From: Marinobacter sp. BW6
GTDB lineage: Bacteria > Pseudomonadota > Gammaproteobacteria > Pseudomonadales > Oleiphilaceae
Length of the DNA: 64,000 bases
NCBI RefSeq assembly: GCF_008107725.1
Contig: NZ_VIRN01000064.1
Span: 310,001 to 374,000, forward strand
Direction: 5' to 3'
Part shown: in pieces, positions 34,579 to 43,158 of the stretch
How the letters are laid out: each line of letters starts with the position of its first letter
How positions within the stretch are numbered: the stretch's first letter is position 1
Translations under genes and position numbers: made by a program
Notes under the pieces: model-generated
Database searches by the model: none
Told to the model about the DNA's origin: nothing
Seen by the model: only the letters and a program-made list of their open reading frames with translations

Positions 34579-37083
34579 GTGGCGAAGCAGCGTGCAGTAA
34601 CTGACATCCTCCGCCAGTACCACCCGGTGCCGGATCGGTTTGATGAGCTTGGCTCCATGGGTTCCGGGCCGAAGTCCCATTGGCGGCCCTTGCTGAAGCA
34701 GCTCAACCTTGAATCGGTGGACAGCCTCAACCTCAGGTCCCAGGCCGTTGCCAACGCGATTGCCGAAGACGGTGTCACCTATAACGTTTACGAAGACCCT
34801 CGCGGAGATTCCCGGCCCTGGGAAGTCGATCTTTTGCCGTTGGTGCTGGGCGCGGATGAGTGGCAATGGCTCTCCAAAGCCGTGGCTCAGCGTGCAGAGC
34901 TACTGGACCGGGTTCTGGCAGACCTTTATGGCGACCAGTCGCTGTTAAAAGAGGGGCTGATGCCTCCGGCCCTCGTATACGGGCAAGCGGGTTTTCAGTG
35001 GCCCTGCCAGGGAATTCAGCCAGCCGGTGGCCGGTTCCTGCATCTCTATGCCCTGGATCTGGCGCGGGCACCGGACGGCGGTTGGTGGGTAATGGCAGAC
35101 CGGACCCAGGCTCCCTCGGGCGCAGGCTATGCCTTGCAGAACCGGCTGGTGATTTCCCGGGCGTTCCCGGCACCGTTCCACAATCTTCCGGTAACCAATT
35201 TGTCGGAGTTCTTCCAGGGATTCCAGAACAGCCTGGCGGGCATGTCGCCCGCTGGAACCGAGTCGCCGCTGTGTGTTCTGTTGACCCCCGGCCGTTTCAA
35301 CGAAACCTATTTCGAACATGTCTTTCTCGCCCGTTATCTGGGCTTGCCCTTAGTTGAGGGCCAGGACCTGACCGTGCGTGACGATACCGTCTACCTGAAA
35401 ACCCTTCAGGGACTGCGTCGTGTTCACGCTATCTACCGTCGGCTGGATGATGGCTTCTGTGATCCGTTGGAGCTTCGTGCGGATTCTGTTCTCGGCATTC
35501 CCGGTTTATTGGGTGCTGTGCGGGCGGGCAAGGTTCTGATGGCCAATGCGTTGGGCTCAGGTGTGCTGGAGAGCGCCGCGTTGTTCGGTTTCCTTCCGGA
35601 GATTTCGAAGAAACTGCTGGGCTCGCCTTTGGCCATGCCATCGGTGGCCTCGTGGTGGTGTGGAGAAAAGCCGGCCCTGGACTATGTGATCGAGCACCTG
35701 GACGAACTGGTGATCAAACCGGCGTTCGCGAGCATGCGTATGGAGCCGGTTTTCGGCTATCAGGTGAAGGGCGAAGAGCGAGACGCTCTTATCAAGAAAA
35801 TGCACGCTCACCCCCATGCCTTCGTGGGCCAGGAGCTGGTGCACCTGTCCCAGGCGCCGGTCTGGAAGGGCGAGCGGGACCAGCCGCTGGCAACGCGATC
35901 CATCGGTCTACGACTGTTCGCCGCGGCCACGCCTTCGGGCTGGCGGGTCATGCCCGGTGGACTGACCCGGGTGGCCATGGACGAAGGCGTGGAGGTCATC
36001 TCCATGCAGCGGGGCGGATTGTCGAAAGACACCTGGGTGCAGGCCCGCTATACGGGGCCGTCAACCTCCCTTATCAAGAAGCGGTTGCAGGTTTCGGATC
36101 TGCTGGACGGTGAGAGAGACACGCCGTCGCGCGTGGGTGAAAACCTGTTCTGGATGGGGCGCCACTCGGAGCGGGCGGAATGTACTGCACGGCTATTGCG
36201 GGCAGCCTTCAACCGGTTGTCGGGTCATGATCAGGCAAGCGAAGAAGCCCTGTTGGGTTTGCAGCAGGCGGCTGAGCAGTTTGGAACCCTTCCGGAGGCA
36301 GAAGAGGACGCGGTGCCCGAGCCGCTTCCTGAAGCGCTGCTGAAGGCGGTCAGCGATCTGAAGTTTCCGGGTTCCGTCGCTTCCATTCTTCAGGCTTTGC
36401 TGTTCAACGCCAGTCAGGTCCGTGACCGGCTGTCTTCCGACAACTGGCATACGCTCAACCGGGTTGGCAAACCCCTCAGCCCGGCACCCGCCACGCCGGA
36501 CCAGTCGATCCGGGCACTGAACCTGGTGTTGCTGGACTGCGTCTCACTGGCCGGATTTGCGATGGATGATATTACCCGGGACGCCAGCTGGGTTTTCCTG
36601 GTGATCGGCCGACGTCTCGAGCGCCTTGCCAACCTCTGTACCTTGATTTGCGTGCCGTTGTTCAGCGACCGGTTCAGCCGCCATGCCATGCTTGAGTGGC
36701 TGCTGGAGGTGGCGAACTCGGAAGTCACCTACCGCACCCGATACCGCCGTACACCGGAGCTTCTGGGCGTACTCCATACCCTGGTCATGGACGCGAGCAA
36801 CCCCCACTCGGTGATGTTCCAGCTCAGGCAACTTCAGAAGGACCTGCCGGAGATGGGGCGGAAAACCGGCCAACTGTTTCCGCCCGATCTCGGCGAAGCC
36901 CTGCAACGTCTGCAAGCGGTTGATTTACATCCATTTGAGCGAAAACGCCCGGACAAAGCCTGTGAGGCTCTGGCGGAACTGTTGTGTGATATCCGTTCCG
37001 AGGTCTATCGTGTTTCGGATGAAATCCAGCGGCAGTGTTTTATTCACACCCGGTATTCCGATCGACCTGTGAAACCGGATTGA
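34579..37083 (+). CDS. Fused circularly permuted ATP-grasp / alpha-E protein
   Basis: An 834-residue protein starting at GTG. Residues 1 to about 505 are a circularly permuted ATP-grasp domain related to the 486-residue protein at 28.8 kb (shared RADSVLGIPGLL, YVIEHLDELVIKPA, RVMPGGLTRVAM, SKDTWV). From about residue 515 it continues as an alpha-E domain (SRVGENLFWMGRHSERAE). The lysine Lys380 is kept, but the glycine-rich ATP loop seen in the other protein is replaced by FASMRMEPVFGYQV, so nucleotide use may differ or be lost. It starts 89 bases after the previous stop and ends 10 bases before the next gene. Confidence 0.92.
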   Translation: MAKQRAVTDILRQYHPVPDRFDELGSMGSGPKSHWRPLLKQLNLESVDSLNLRSQAVANAIAEDGVTYNVYEDPRGDSRPWEVDLLPLVLGADEWQWLSKAVAQRAELLDRVLADLYGDQSLLKEGLMPPALVYGQAGFQWPCQGIQPAGGRFLHLYALDLARAPDGGWWVMADRTQAPSGAGYALQNRLVISRAFPAPFHNLPVTNLSEFFQGFQNSLAGMSPAGTESPLCVLLTPGRFNETYFEHVFLARYLGLPLVEGQDLTVRDDTVYLKTLQGLRRVHAIYRRLDDGFCDPLELRADSVLGIPGLLGAVRAGKVLMANALGSGVLESAALFGFLPEISKKLLGSPLAMPSVASWWCGEKPALDYVIEHLDELVIKPAFASMRMEPVFGYQVKGEERDALIKKMHAHPHAFVGQELVHLSQAPVWKGERDQPLATRSIGLRLFAAATPSGWRVMPGGLTRVAMDEGVEVISMQRGGLSKDTWVQARYTGPSTSLIKKRLQVSDLLDGERDTPSRVGENLFWMGRHSERAECTARLLRAAFNRLSGHDQASEEALLGLQQAAEQFGTLPEAEEDAVPEPLPEALLKAVSDLKFPGSVASILQALLFNASQVRDRLSSDNWHTLNRVGKPLSPAPATPDQSIRALNLVLLDCVSLAGFAMDDITRDASWVFLVIGRRLERLANLCTLICVPLFSDRFSRHAMLEWLLEVANSEVTYRTRYRRTPELLGVLHTLVMDASNPHSVMFQLRQLQKDLPEMGRKTGQLFPPDLGEALQRLQAVDLHPFERKRPDKACEALAELLCDIRSEVYRVSDEIQRQCFIHTRYSDRPVKPD

Positions 37084-37093
37084 GGCGTCTGTC

Positions 37094-38050
37094 ATGACAT
37101 TTGTCCGTTACCATGTACGTCATGAGACCCTGTACCAGTACGATCAGGTGGTGGGGGAGTCCCATCATTTGTTGAGGCTTACCCCTCGGGCGCTGCCCTG
37201 GCAGAGGAATCTCGAGCATCATCTGGCCATCGCACCCGAACCTTCGGTAAGACGTTCGTTCCTCGATTGTTTTGGAAATCGGATCACCAAAATCCATTTC
37301 ACCGCCGACCACGAGTACCTGGAAATCGTCAGCGAGTTCTGGGTGGAGCTTCGAAACCGGCCAAAACCTTCGGCGTCCGCTGCAAACGTCCCCTGGGAGA
37401 CCGTGCGCGACCGACTCCGGTACCGGGCAGACAGGAAATTCCCGCCGGACCATCTGCAGGCCACGGCCTTCCGGTTTGTTTCCACCAATGTGCCCATTGA
37501 TTCGCAGTATGCCGCCTATGCCCGCGAGGCGTTTCTTCCGGGCCGGCCTCTGGTGGAGGCGGCGGATGCGCTCATGCGGATGATTCATCGTGATTTCAGC
37601 TTTGATGCGACGGCCACGGAAACCTTTACCCCGGTCGAGCAGGCCTTCAAGGCCCGTCGTGGCGTCTGCCAGGATTTCTCCCACATCATGATTGCCTGTC
37701 TGCGCTCGGTGGGCCTGGCCGCCCGTTACATGAGCGGTTATATCCTGACTCATCCGCCGGAGGGCAAAGAGCGTCTGGTCGGTGCCGATGCCACCCATGC
37801 CTGGGTGGCTGTGTTCGTGCCGGATTTCGGCTGGCTGGAGCTGGACCCGACCAATGCCCTGCGGCCGGATCTGGAACACATCACGCTTGGCTGGGGCCGC
37901 GACTTCTCGGATATCACACCGATGCGGGGCGTGCTCCTCGGAGGCGGTGAGCACGAACCAGAGATTGCTGTAACCGTGGTTCCGGAGGAGGAGTTCGCCT
38001 CGTTGTATGCTGATGGCGAAACCTACCTGGAAGAATTGTCTCCAGAATGA
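37094..38050 (+). CDS. Transglutaminase-like protein, cluster member
   Basis: A 318-residue protein, last gene of the cluster. It has the bacterial transglutaminase N-terminal beta domain (FVRYHVRHETLYQYDQVVGES) and a papain-like transglutaminase core with Cys192 (RRGVCQDFSH), His235 (DATHAWVAVF) and Asp251 (LELDPTNAL). It resembles the N-terminal quarter of the 1100-residue protein but lacks DUF2126. Such proteins can hydrolyse or form isopeptide or amide bonds. AGG is seven bases before the ATG, and the 10-base gap to the fused ATP-grasp gene shows co-transcription. No signal peptide. Confidence 0.93.
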   Translation: MTFVRYHVRHETLYQYDQVVGESHHLLRLTPRALPWQRNLEHHLAIAPEPSVRRSFLDCFGNRITKIHFTADHEYLEIVSEFWVELRNRPKPSASAANVPWETVRDRLRYRADRKFPPDHLQATAFRFVSTNVPIDSQYAAYAREAFLPGRPLVEAADALMRMIHRDFSFDATATETFTPVEQAFKARRGVCQDFSHIMIACLRSVGLAARYMSGYILTHPPEGKERLVGADATHAWVAVFVPDFGWLELDPTNALRPDLEHITLGWGRDFSDITPMRGVLLGGGEHEPEIAVTVVPEEEFASLYADGETYLEELSPE

Positions 38051-38071
38051 CCATGGCATAAAGACGCGGCA

Positions 38072-38959
38072 TCAATCCCGACCCAAACCGTTCAACACCG
38101 TTTCCAGGACCATCGGGCTTGAGAGAATCCGATGATGGCCAAGGCCACTGGTGCGCAGAAGTGCTGCCTTAACCCAGGTTTCAGCCACGCGTTGGCTTTC
38201 TTCCGGTGAAATGGACGTGTCTGTGTCGTCGATGGCAATCAGGCCGCGCTGGTTAAGCCCGCGGCACAGCGTCTCAAGATTCAGTTGCTCCCAAATGGCC
38301 GGGCCGAACCGTTCTTCCATGAGTTCGAGGTGAACGGCCAGTGCGTCGGGACTGAGTGCCAGCTGTCTGCCGAGGTTAGCCATAACGGCCCTCAGGCTGA
38401 CCGGAGGAGCCAGCATAACCAGGTAGTCGGTCTGTACCCCGTCGGTGATGGCACGCGCGGCTGCGATACATCCGAGGGAATGCGCCAGTACACCCCGGGC
38501 CCCGCCTACGCTGGCAGACACATGGGCCGCTACCTCCGCCATTTCGAACAGATCCGTGCTCTCCCCCTGAGCCCGGCCGTGGGCCGGGGCATCGAAGAGA
38601 ACCACGCGGTAGCCGGCGTCAACCAGCGGTTCAATCCAGGCGCCGAACTGGATGCCCGCGCCTCCCCAGCCATGGACCCCAAGAATCACCGGGCCTTCTC
38701 CCCAGGAATAGACTGGAATGGTTCGTGCGCCGTGTTGAAGCTGGGTATAGCTGTCGGTGTTATCCAGCCAATGCTCGTAGCGTATTGGCAGAGACAGACG
38801 GGAGGGCCTGAAGGCCATTCGGTTTACCAATCGCCCGGCTTTCCGGGGTGACAGCCGTGAATAGGCTTGCAGTGCCAGCCGGGTGGCAGAGAATCCCATT
38901 GTGACTGGTGCCCTGGAGGTGGTGACTATCTCGGGTTGAGAGTTCAATTGTGCAGTCAT
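38072..38959 (-). CDS. Alpha/beta hydrolase
   Basis: A 295-residue alpha/beta-fold hydrolase. The oxyanion loop HGWGG is at 96-100, the nucleophile Ser161 in AHSLGC, and a late catalytic histidine in GHHRILSSP. The segment VVLFDAPAHGRAQGES is typical of esterase/acyltransferase-type members. Substrate cannot be told. AAGGA is eight bases before the ATG. It is divergent from a GlxA-type AraC regulator across 97 bases containing a dyad, so that regulator may control it. It converges on the transglutaminase cluster from the right. Confidence 0.85.
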   Translation of the reverse strand: MTAQLNSQPEIVTTSRAPVTMGFSATRLALQAYSRLSPRKAGRLVNRMAFRPSRLSLPIRYEHWLDNTDSYTQLQHGARTIPVYSWGEGPVILGVHGWGGAGIQFGAWIEPLVDAGYRVVLFDAPAHGRAQGESTDLFEMAEVAAHVSASVGGARGVLAHSLGCIAAARAITDGVQTDYLVMLAPPVSLRAVMANLGRQLALSPDALAVHLELMEERFGPAIWEQLNLETLCRGLNQRGLIAIDDTDTSISPEESQRVAETWVKAALLRTSGLGHHRILSSPMVLETVLNGLGRD

Positions 38960-39029
38960 GGAGAAAGTCCTTCTTCGTACTGTGATGGATGACAGGTTCA
39001 GATTAAGGCTTGCGGGCCTCCATCAGGAG

Positions 39030-39043
39030 TGTCATATTTGACA
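39030..39043. promoter_or_regulatory. Dyad between hydrolase and GlxA-type regulator
   Basis: A perfect inverted repeat TGTCA-TATT-TGACA. It contains a consensus-like TTGACA on the plus strand, but lies too close to the regulator start for a normal -35 box, so an operator is more likely. Confidence 0.35.
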
Positions 39044-39056
39044 TATAAAGTGCGAA

Positions 39057-40076
39057 ATGAGTCATTCCGACATGATAAACGTTGCGGTCGTTGCCTTGCC
39101 GAACTGTCACGCTTCCGGTGTACACGGCGTTATGGACTTCTTTACAGTCGCAAACTACTGCGGTCAGATGCCCGGAACGCCGAAGCACCCGGTGTTCAAC
39201 TGCCAGGTGGTGACTGTCGATAACGAACCGGTCCGTGGTTACAGTGGAGCCACGGTGGTGCCGACGATCCGTCGTGAGGACTTTCATCCGGATCTGATTG
39301 TCGTGGGCTCTTCTGTCGAGGCGGCGGTCAGCTCTGACCTCCTGGAACGTACCCTAGCGCCGGCTATACCGCTGCACTCCTGGTTGAGGCAGGCTTTTGA
39401 CGAAGGCGTGGTGTTGGCCAGTGTCTGTACCGGCAGTTTCGTATTTGCCGAGGCCGGTTTGCTGGATGATCAGGTAGCCACCACCCATTGGCGTGCCGCG
39501 CCTTTGTTTCGTAGCCGTTACCCGGATATTCGTCTGGAGGAAGACCAGCTCCTTGTGGATAACGGTCAGATTGTTTGTGCGGGAGGGGCAACGGCGTTTG
39601 TGGATTTGTGTCTGTACCTTGTGGAGCGATTTGCCTCACCTTCGGTAGCACTCGCCTGTAGCAAGATGTTGGTTCTGGATGGCCGGAGGGTAGAGCAGAC
39701 GCCCTACATGGCGTTTTACAGCAGCAAGGCTCATCAGGATGATTCAATCCGAAAGGCTCAGGCATGGCTGGAGCAGCACTACGCGGAACCGATTAGCATT
39801 GACGACGTCGCCGGCGTGGCCGGGCTGGGTACAAGAACCTTCAAGCGCCGATTTAAAGAGGCCACCGGTGAGACGCCCATAGGCTATCTACAACATCTCC
39901 GGATCGAGGCGGCAAAACATAAGCTGGAGTCGAGCCGGGAGCAGACGGCCCGTATTATCTGGGCCGTGGGATACGAGGACGCCAGCTCTTTCCGTCGCCT
40001 CTTCAAACGAACTGTTGGCTGTACCATGGAACAGTATCGCAAGCGCTTCAGTTATGTGACGCCCATGGCGGTGTAA
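39057..40076 (+). CDS. GlxA-family AraC-type transcriptional regulator
   Basis: A 339-residue regulator. Residues 8 to about 190 form a DJ-1/PfpI-like amidotransferase-fold sensor domain, with a nucleophile-elbow-like cysteine in VLASVCTGSFVFAEAGLLDD. The C-terminal part, about 225-330, is a double helix-turn-helix of the AraC type (EPISIDDVAGVAGLGTRTFKRRFKEATGETP). Such proteins often sense nitrogen compounds or carnitine-related molecules. The start could instead be the ATG at 39072 (MINVAVVALPNC), which matches the family better. It is divergent from the alpha/beta hydrolase gene. Confidence 0.9.
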   Translation: MSHSDMINVAVVALPNCHASGVHGVMDFFTVANYCGQMPGTPKHPVFNCQVVTVDNEPVRGYSGATVVPTIRREDFHPDLIVVGSSVEAAVSSDLLERTLAPAIPLHSWLRQAFDEGVVLASVCTGSFVFAEAGLLDDQVATTHWRAAPLFRSRYPDIRLEEDQLLVDNGQIVCAGGATAFVDLCLYLVERFASPSVALACSKMLVLDGRRVEQTPYMAFYSSKAHQDDSIRKAQAWLEQHYAEPISIDDVAGVAGLGTRTFKRRFKEATGETPIGYLQHLRIEAAKHKLESSREQTARIIWAVGYEDASSFRRLFKRTVGCTMEQYRKRFSYVTPMAV

Positions 40077-40164
40077 TCCGTTCCATACGTTCACTTCCGT
40101 ACGGCAGAAAAAACCATTGCAGGCTATGCTTGCCGGCTTTCACTGATCCGCTGGACCGCCCTGA

Positions 40165-40788
40165 ATGCTTGAAACCTTTTTCTCAACCTATATCAGCAGC
40201 ACTATCCGCTTCCTGTTCCTGCTGGCACCGTTTTTCGTGGTAACCATGTTTCTGGCGCTGACCAGAGGGCTGCCGGCAACTGAGAAGACTTCGATTATCC
40301 GCCGTGCCTGCGTTTCGGCGTTTATTCTGGGCGTCATTCTGTTTTTTGCCGGCCCGCTTCTGTTCAGTGCCATCGGCATCACGCTCAACTCGTTCCGAAT
40401 TGGCGCCGGCAGTCTGCTGTTCCTGACCGCTATCAGCCTGGTGACCAGCGGTACCCGGAATCACGCCACGGGACTGCCTGACGAGGACCGAGATGATATT
40501 GCCGTTGTGCCTCTGGCCATTCCGGTGATGATTGGTCCGGCCACCATTGGTGCGATTATGGTCTACGGTGCCGAACTCAACCGGGTATCCGAAGTGGCCG
40601 GTGGACTTTTTGGGCTGGTGTCGAGCTTGCTGATCCTGGGGTTGCTGCTGCACCTTTCGGGCTACCTCGAAAAGGTGCTCGGCAAGACAGGGCTGAATAT
40701 CATGTCCAAGATCAGTGGTTTGATCCTTTCTGCCATGGCGGCCGAAATTGTGCTGACGGGCATTGCGGGTTTCATTGCCTCCACCTAG
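40165..40788 (+). CDS. MarC-family membrane protein
   Basis: A 207-residue inner-membrane protein with about six transmembrane segments. The MarC family pattern is visible in FLLAPFFVVTMFLALTRG and PLAIPVMIGPATIGAIMVYG. E. coli MarC was once linked to antibiotic resistance but that was not confirmed; some relatives are small neutral amino acid transporters. It lies 37 bases before the ChaC-type gene in the same direction, so they may be co-transcribed. Confidence 0.88.
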   Translation: MLETFFSTYISSTIRFLFLLAPFFVVTMFLALTRGLPATEKTSIIRRACVSAFILGVILFFAGPLLFSAIGITLNSFRIGAGSLLFLTAISLVTSGTRNHATGLPDEDRDDIAVVPLAIPVMIGPATIGAIMVYGAELNRVSEVAGGLFGLVSSLLILGLLLHLSGYLEKVLGKTGLNIMSKISGLILSAMAAEIVLTGIAGFIAST

Positions 40789-40825
40789 AGTATCGCGGGA
40801 GTAGGGCTACACTGCAGGGTGTCTG

Positions 40826-41410
40826 ATGTCTGCCAATACCATTGAGCACAATCGCAAACGATACGATTTCTCCGGTGTTGAGTCGGTCTGGCTGTTTGGC
40901 TATGGCTCCCTGATCTACAAGGTCGATTTCCCCTTTCTGGAGCAGCGCCCGGCGTCGATTCGTGGCTGGGAGCGGCGATTCTGGCAAGGTTCGCACGATC
41001 ACCGGGGAACCCCGGAAGCGCCGGGCCGGGTGGTGACCCTGGTAGAGAAGCCTGATGCTGTTTGTAAAGGTATGGCATTCCGGGTATCGCCCAATGTGTT
41101 CGAGCATCTGGATGTCCGTGAAAAAAACGGTTATTTGCGCCTGAGCACCCAGCTTACCTTCGACAATGGCAGCCATGCCGAGGGGCTGGTGTACATTGCC
41201 ACCGAAGACAACGAGGCTTTCCTGGGCCATGCGCCCGATGCGGAGATCGCTAGCCAGATCGCCTCTGCCTCCGGCCCCAGCGGCCCGAATGCCGAGTATC
41301 TGCTGAGGCTGGCTGAATCCCTTCGTGCGCTCGGTGCAGACTGTCCACACACCTTTGCCATTGAGTCTCACCTGAAGTCTGCCCCCAAAAACGACACGCA
41401 TGGACACTAG
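40826..41410 (+). CDS. ChaC-type glutathione-specific gamma-glutamylcyclotransferase
   Basis: A 194-residue cytoplasmic enzyme. The substrate-binding motif FGYGSLIYKVDFPF near residue 24 and the pattern ASIRGWERRFWQGSHDHRGTPEAPGRVVTL are diagnostic of the ChaC family, which cleaves glutathione to 5-oxoproline and Cys-Gly. The length is slightly under E. coli ChaC (about 230). AGGG is eight bases before the ATG. It follows marC closely. Confidence 0.92.
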   Translation: MSANTIEHNRKRYDFSGVESVWLFGYGSLIYKVDFPFLEQRPASIRGWERRFWQGSHDHRGTPEAPGRVVTLVEKPDAVCKGMAFRVSPNVFEHLDVREKNGYLRLSTQLTFDNGSHAEGLVYIATEDNEAFLGHAPDAEIASQIASASGPSGPNAEYLLRLAESLRALGADCPHTFAIESHLKSAPKNDTHGH

Positions 41411-41496
41411 AACGTCAAGCAGACAGGGCGTTTCGTAAAGATCCTGCAAAGCCCGCTTCAGGGCACTGACATTCTCTCCCGGTTCGATAATCTGGT

Positions 41497-41543
41497 TTCA
41501 GAGGCATCCGGTATTGGGTCCGGATGCGACATCTGTCTCTGAA
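41497..41543 (+). promoter_or_regulatory. Structured 5' leader of the histidine-rich gene
   Basis: Nested inverted repeats: an outer TTCAGAG (41497-41503) with CTCTGAA (41537-41543), and an inner GCATCCGG (41504-41511) with CCGGATGC (41520-41527). Together they form a long bulged hairpin whose right side ends eight bases before the GGAG of the histidine-rich gene. It lacks a T tract, so a regulatory leader fold is more likely than a terminator. Confidence 0.5.
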
Positions 41544-41561
41544 CAGGACGGGAGAATCATC

Positions 41562-42026
41562 ATGAAGCGATTATTGATAGGAAGCCTGGTCACGGTTTTC
41601 CTGATGGTATCTGCTCCAGTGATGGCCGATGGCGATGACCGCCGGGGTCAGGGTTGGCAGAAGCATCATGAGCGGGGCAAAGCCTCTCCTCCGGGTCACC
41701 AGAAAAAGTTCCTGCAAGCCCATTATCGCAACGACCATTATGACCGGCGCCATCACAAGCCCCGGCACTACAAGCAGCACAAATGGGACCGCAAGCACCA
41801 TAATCGTTATGATCGCCACCGCTACCATGGTGACAAGCGCCACTGGGGCAAGAAGCATAAGCGTGATCTCTATCGGGACAGGCACGACCGCCGGCGTGAC
41901 TGGCATCGCCACCATTCCGGCCATTACCGCATCAAACTGGGCTACGGTGACGGATTGCCACCAGAGGCCCGTATCGGTCGGATCATTCACGACACTCACG
42001 TGCTGATTGAATCCTCCCGGCACTGA
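41562..42026 (+). CDS. Histidine-rich basic secreted protein
   Basis: A 154-residue protein from the ATG at 41562 with GGAG seven bases upstream. The signal peptide is MKRLLIGSLVTVFLMVSAPVMA with cleavage before DGDD. The mature chain contains 23 histidines and many Arg, Lys and Asp residues in patterns such as HYDRRHHKPRHYKQHKWD, and ends with LPPEARIGRIIHDTHVLIE. It shares PPGxQKK and the closing strand pattern with the small protein at 44.3 kb, and resembles RcnB/CigR-like periplasmic proteins. Metal (nickel, zinc or copper) binding in the periplasm is a natural inference but not shown. The last 44 bases overlap the convergent EamA gene. Confidence 0.72.
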   Translation: MKRLLIGSLVTVFLMVSAPVMADGDDRRGQGWQKHHERGKASPPGHQKKFLQAHYRNDHYDRRHHKPRHYKQHKWDRKHHNRYDRHRYHGDKRHWGKKHKRDLYRDRHDRRRDWHRHHSGHYRIKLGYGDGLPPEARIGRIIHDTHVLIESSRH

Positions 42027-42933
42027 ATGAAATCCTCTGGTTCCGGAGCTCCTGTTGCTCCGGAACCGGATTGAATCCCCTTGCAGGCTCCTTGCGCCGG
42101 TGCTGTAGCCCAATCAGCAGCAAAGGCACCACAATCATCAGGCTGCCCGCCAGGAACCACAGGTCGGGTACTTCACCGAACCAGATCCAGCCTATCCCCA
42201 CGGCCCAGATCAGACCGGTATATTCGGCGCTGGTGACCTGGTTGGCGTCCACCTGGCGGTAGGCCAGCAGTACGGTGATGTTGTAGCCGAGAATAAACAG
42301 CGCCGAGCCCATGGCACCGATCAGGATGCCAGAATCCCATTGGGCGCCTTCCCACCAGGCCAGGGCGCCGGCCGCTGGCAGAATCAGCAGATAATTGAGG
42401 AACAGCTTGTGGACGGTACTCTGCTGTTTCGGCAGTTTCCGGACCAGCACGGCGTTGATAGCCAGCGCAAAGGCAGAGCCAAGCGCAGCAACGGCCGCCC
42501 AGTTGAATTCCACCGGTCGAAGGATAAGCACAATACCGGCAAAGCCGCTGAACACAGCGCTGACACTCAGCGGAGTGAGCTTTTCCCGGAACAGGAATAC
42601 CGAGAGCACCATCACCAGGATGGGCGCCGCGTAGAAAACGGCGTTGGCGGTCGCCAGCGGCAGGTTGGCCAGGGCGATCACCATGCACAGCAAGCCGGCC
42701 AGGTGGATGTGGGCCCGGAAGGTGTGGATTTTCAGGCCGGCGAACAGGTTTTTCCGGTCCAGTTGCCCGGCCATTGGCAGCAGGAGGGCCAGGGTGATCA
42801 GGCAGCGCAGGAAGGCAAACTGGAAGATCGGGGCGCCGGGTTCGAGGAGTTTGATGAACACGTCAGAGATCAATGCCATGGCGTTGCCGATCACCAGCAG
42901 CAGGATGGAGCTGTTTACGGTTTTTCCTGACAT
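41983..42933 (-). CDS. EamA/DMT-family transporter
   Basis: A 316-residue inner-membrane protein with ten predicted helices in two EamA repeats (first repeat opening VIGNAMALISDVFIKLLEPGAP; second around AALGSAFALAINAVLVRK). Drug/metabolite transporters of this type export amino acids or small metabolites. It has an excellent ribosome binding site, AAGGAG seven bases before the ATG. The C-terminal 35 residues are polar and their coding end overlaps the histidine-rich gene. It is divergent from a LysR regulator, the usual arrangement for a LysR-controlled exporter. Confidence 0.88.
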   Translation of the reverse strand: MSGKTVNSSILLLVIGNAMALISDVFIKLLEPGAPIFQFAFLRCLITLALLLPMAGQLDRKNLFAGLKIHTFRAHIHLAGLLCMVIALANLPLATANAVFYAAPILVMVLSVFLFREKLTPLSVSAVFSGFAGIVLILRPVEFNWAAVAALGSAFALAINAVLVRKLPKQQSTVHKLFLNYLLILPAAGALAWWEGAQWDSGILIGAMGSALFILGYNITVLLAYRQVDANQVTSAEYTGLIWAVGIGWIWFGEVPDLWFLAGSLMIVVPLLLIGLQHRRKEPARGFNPVPEQQELRNQRISFSAGRIQSARECRE

Positions 42934-42967
42934 GTTTTTCTCCTTTGCTCTTTAAGTTCTGGTGCAA

Positions 42968-43077
42968 GAGCAAATCGAGTGGCTCCCTCCGAAAACCGCT
43001 GTGAATACGTCCCTGTACGCTTGCTCTCCGCCATCCATGGCTCCGAGCATTTTCGGAGGGAGCCACACGATCTGCTC
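42968..43077. repeat. Dispersed hairpin repeat, copy B
   Basis: The 28-base arms 42968-42995 and 43050-43077 are complementary apart from two mismatches. The interior contains ACGTCCCTGTACGCT and GCCATCCATGGC, shared with copy D. It lies between the divergent eamA and lysR genes, between the presumed LysR operator and the eamA start. Confidence 0.88.
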
Positions 43078-43116
43078 CCGTAACATGGAGGGCAGTCTAA
43101 GCGGGTGTTAATATCC

Positions 43117-43134
43117 GATAAAATGATCATTATC
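43117..43134. promoter_or_regulatory. AT-rich dyad, possible LysR operator
   Basis: GATAA-N8-TTATC with a TGATCA core. It lies 25-42 bases before the LysR gene and fits the T-N11-A style of LysR-family sites in a divergent promoter. Confidence 0.4.
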
Positions 43135-43158
43135 CAGCAACCATTAGAAAATTAGATA

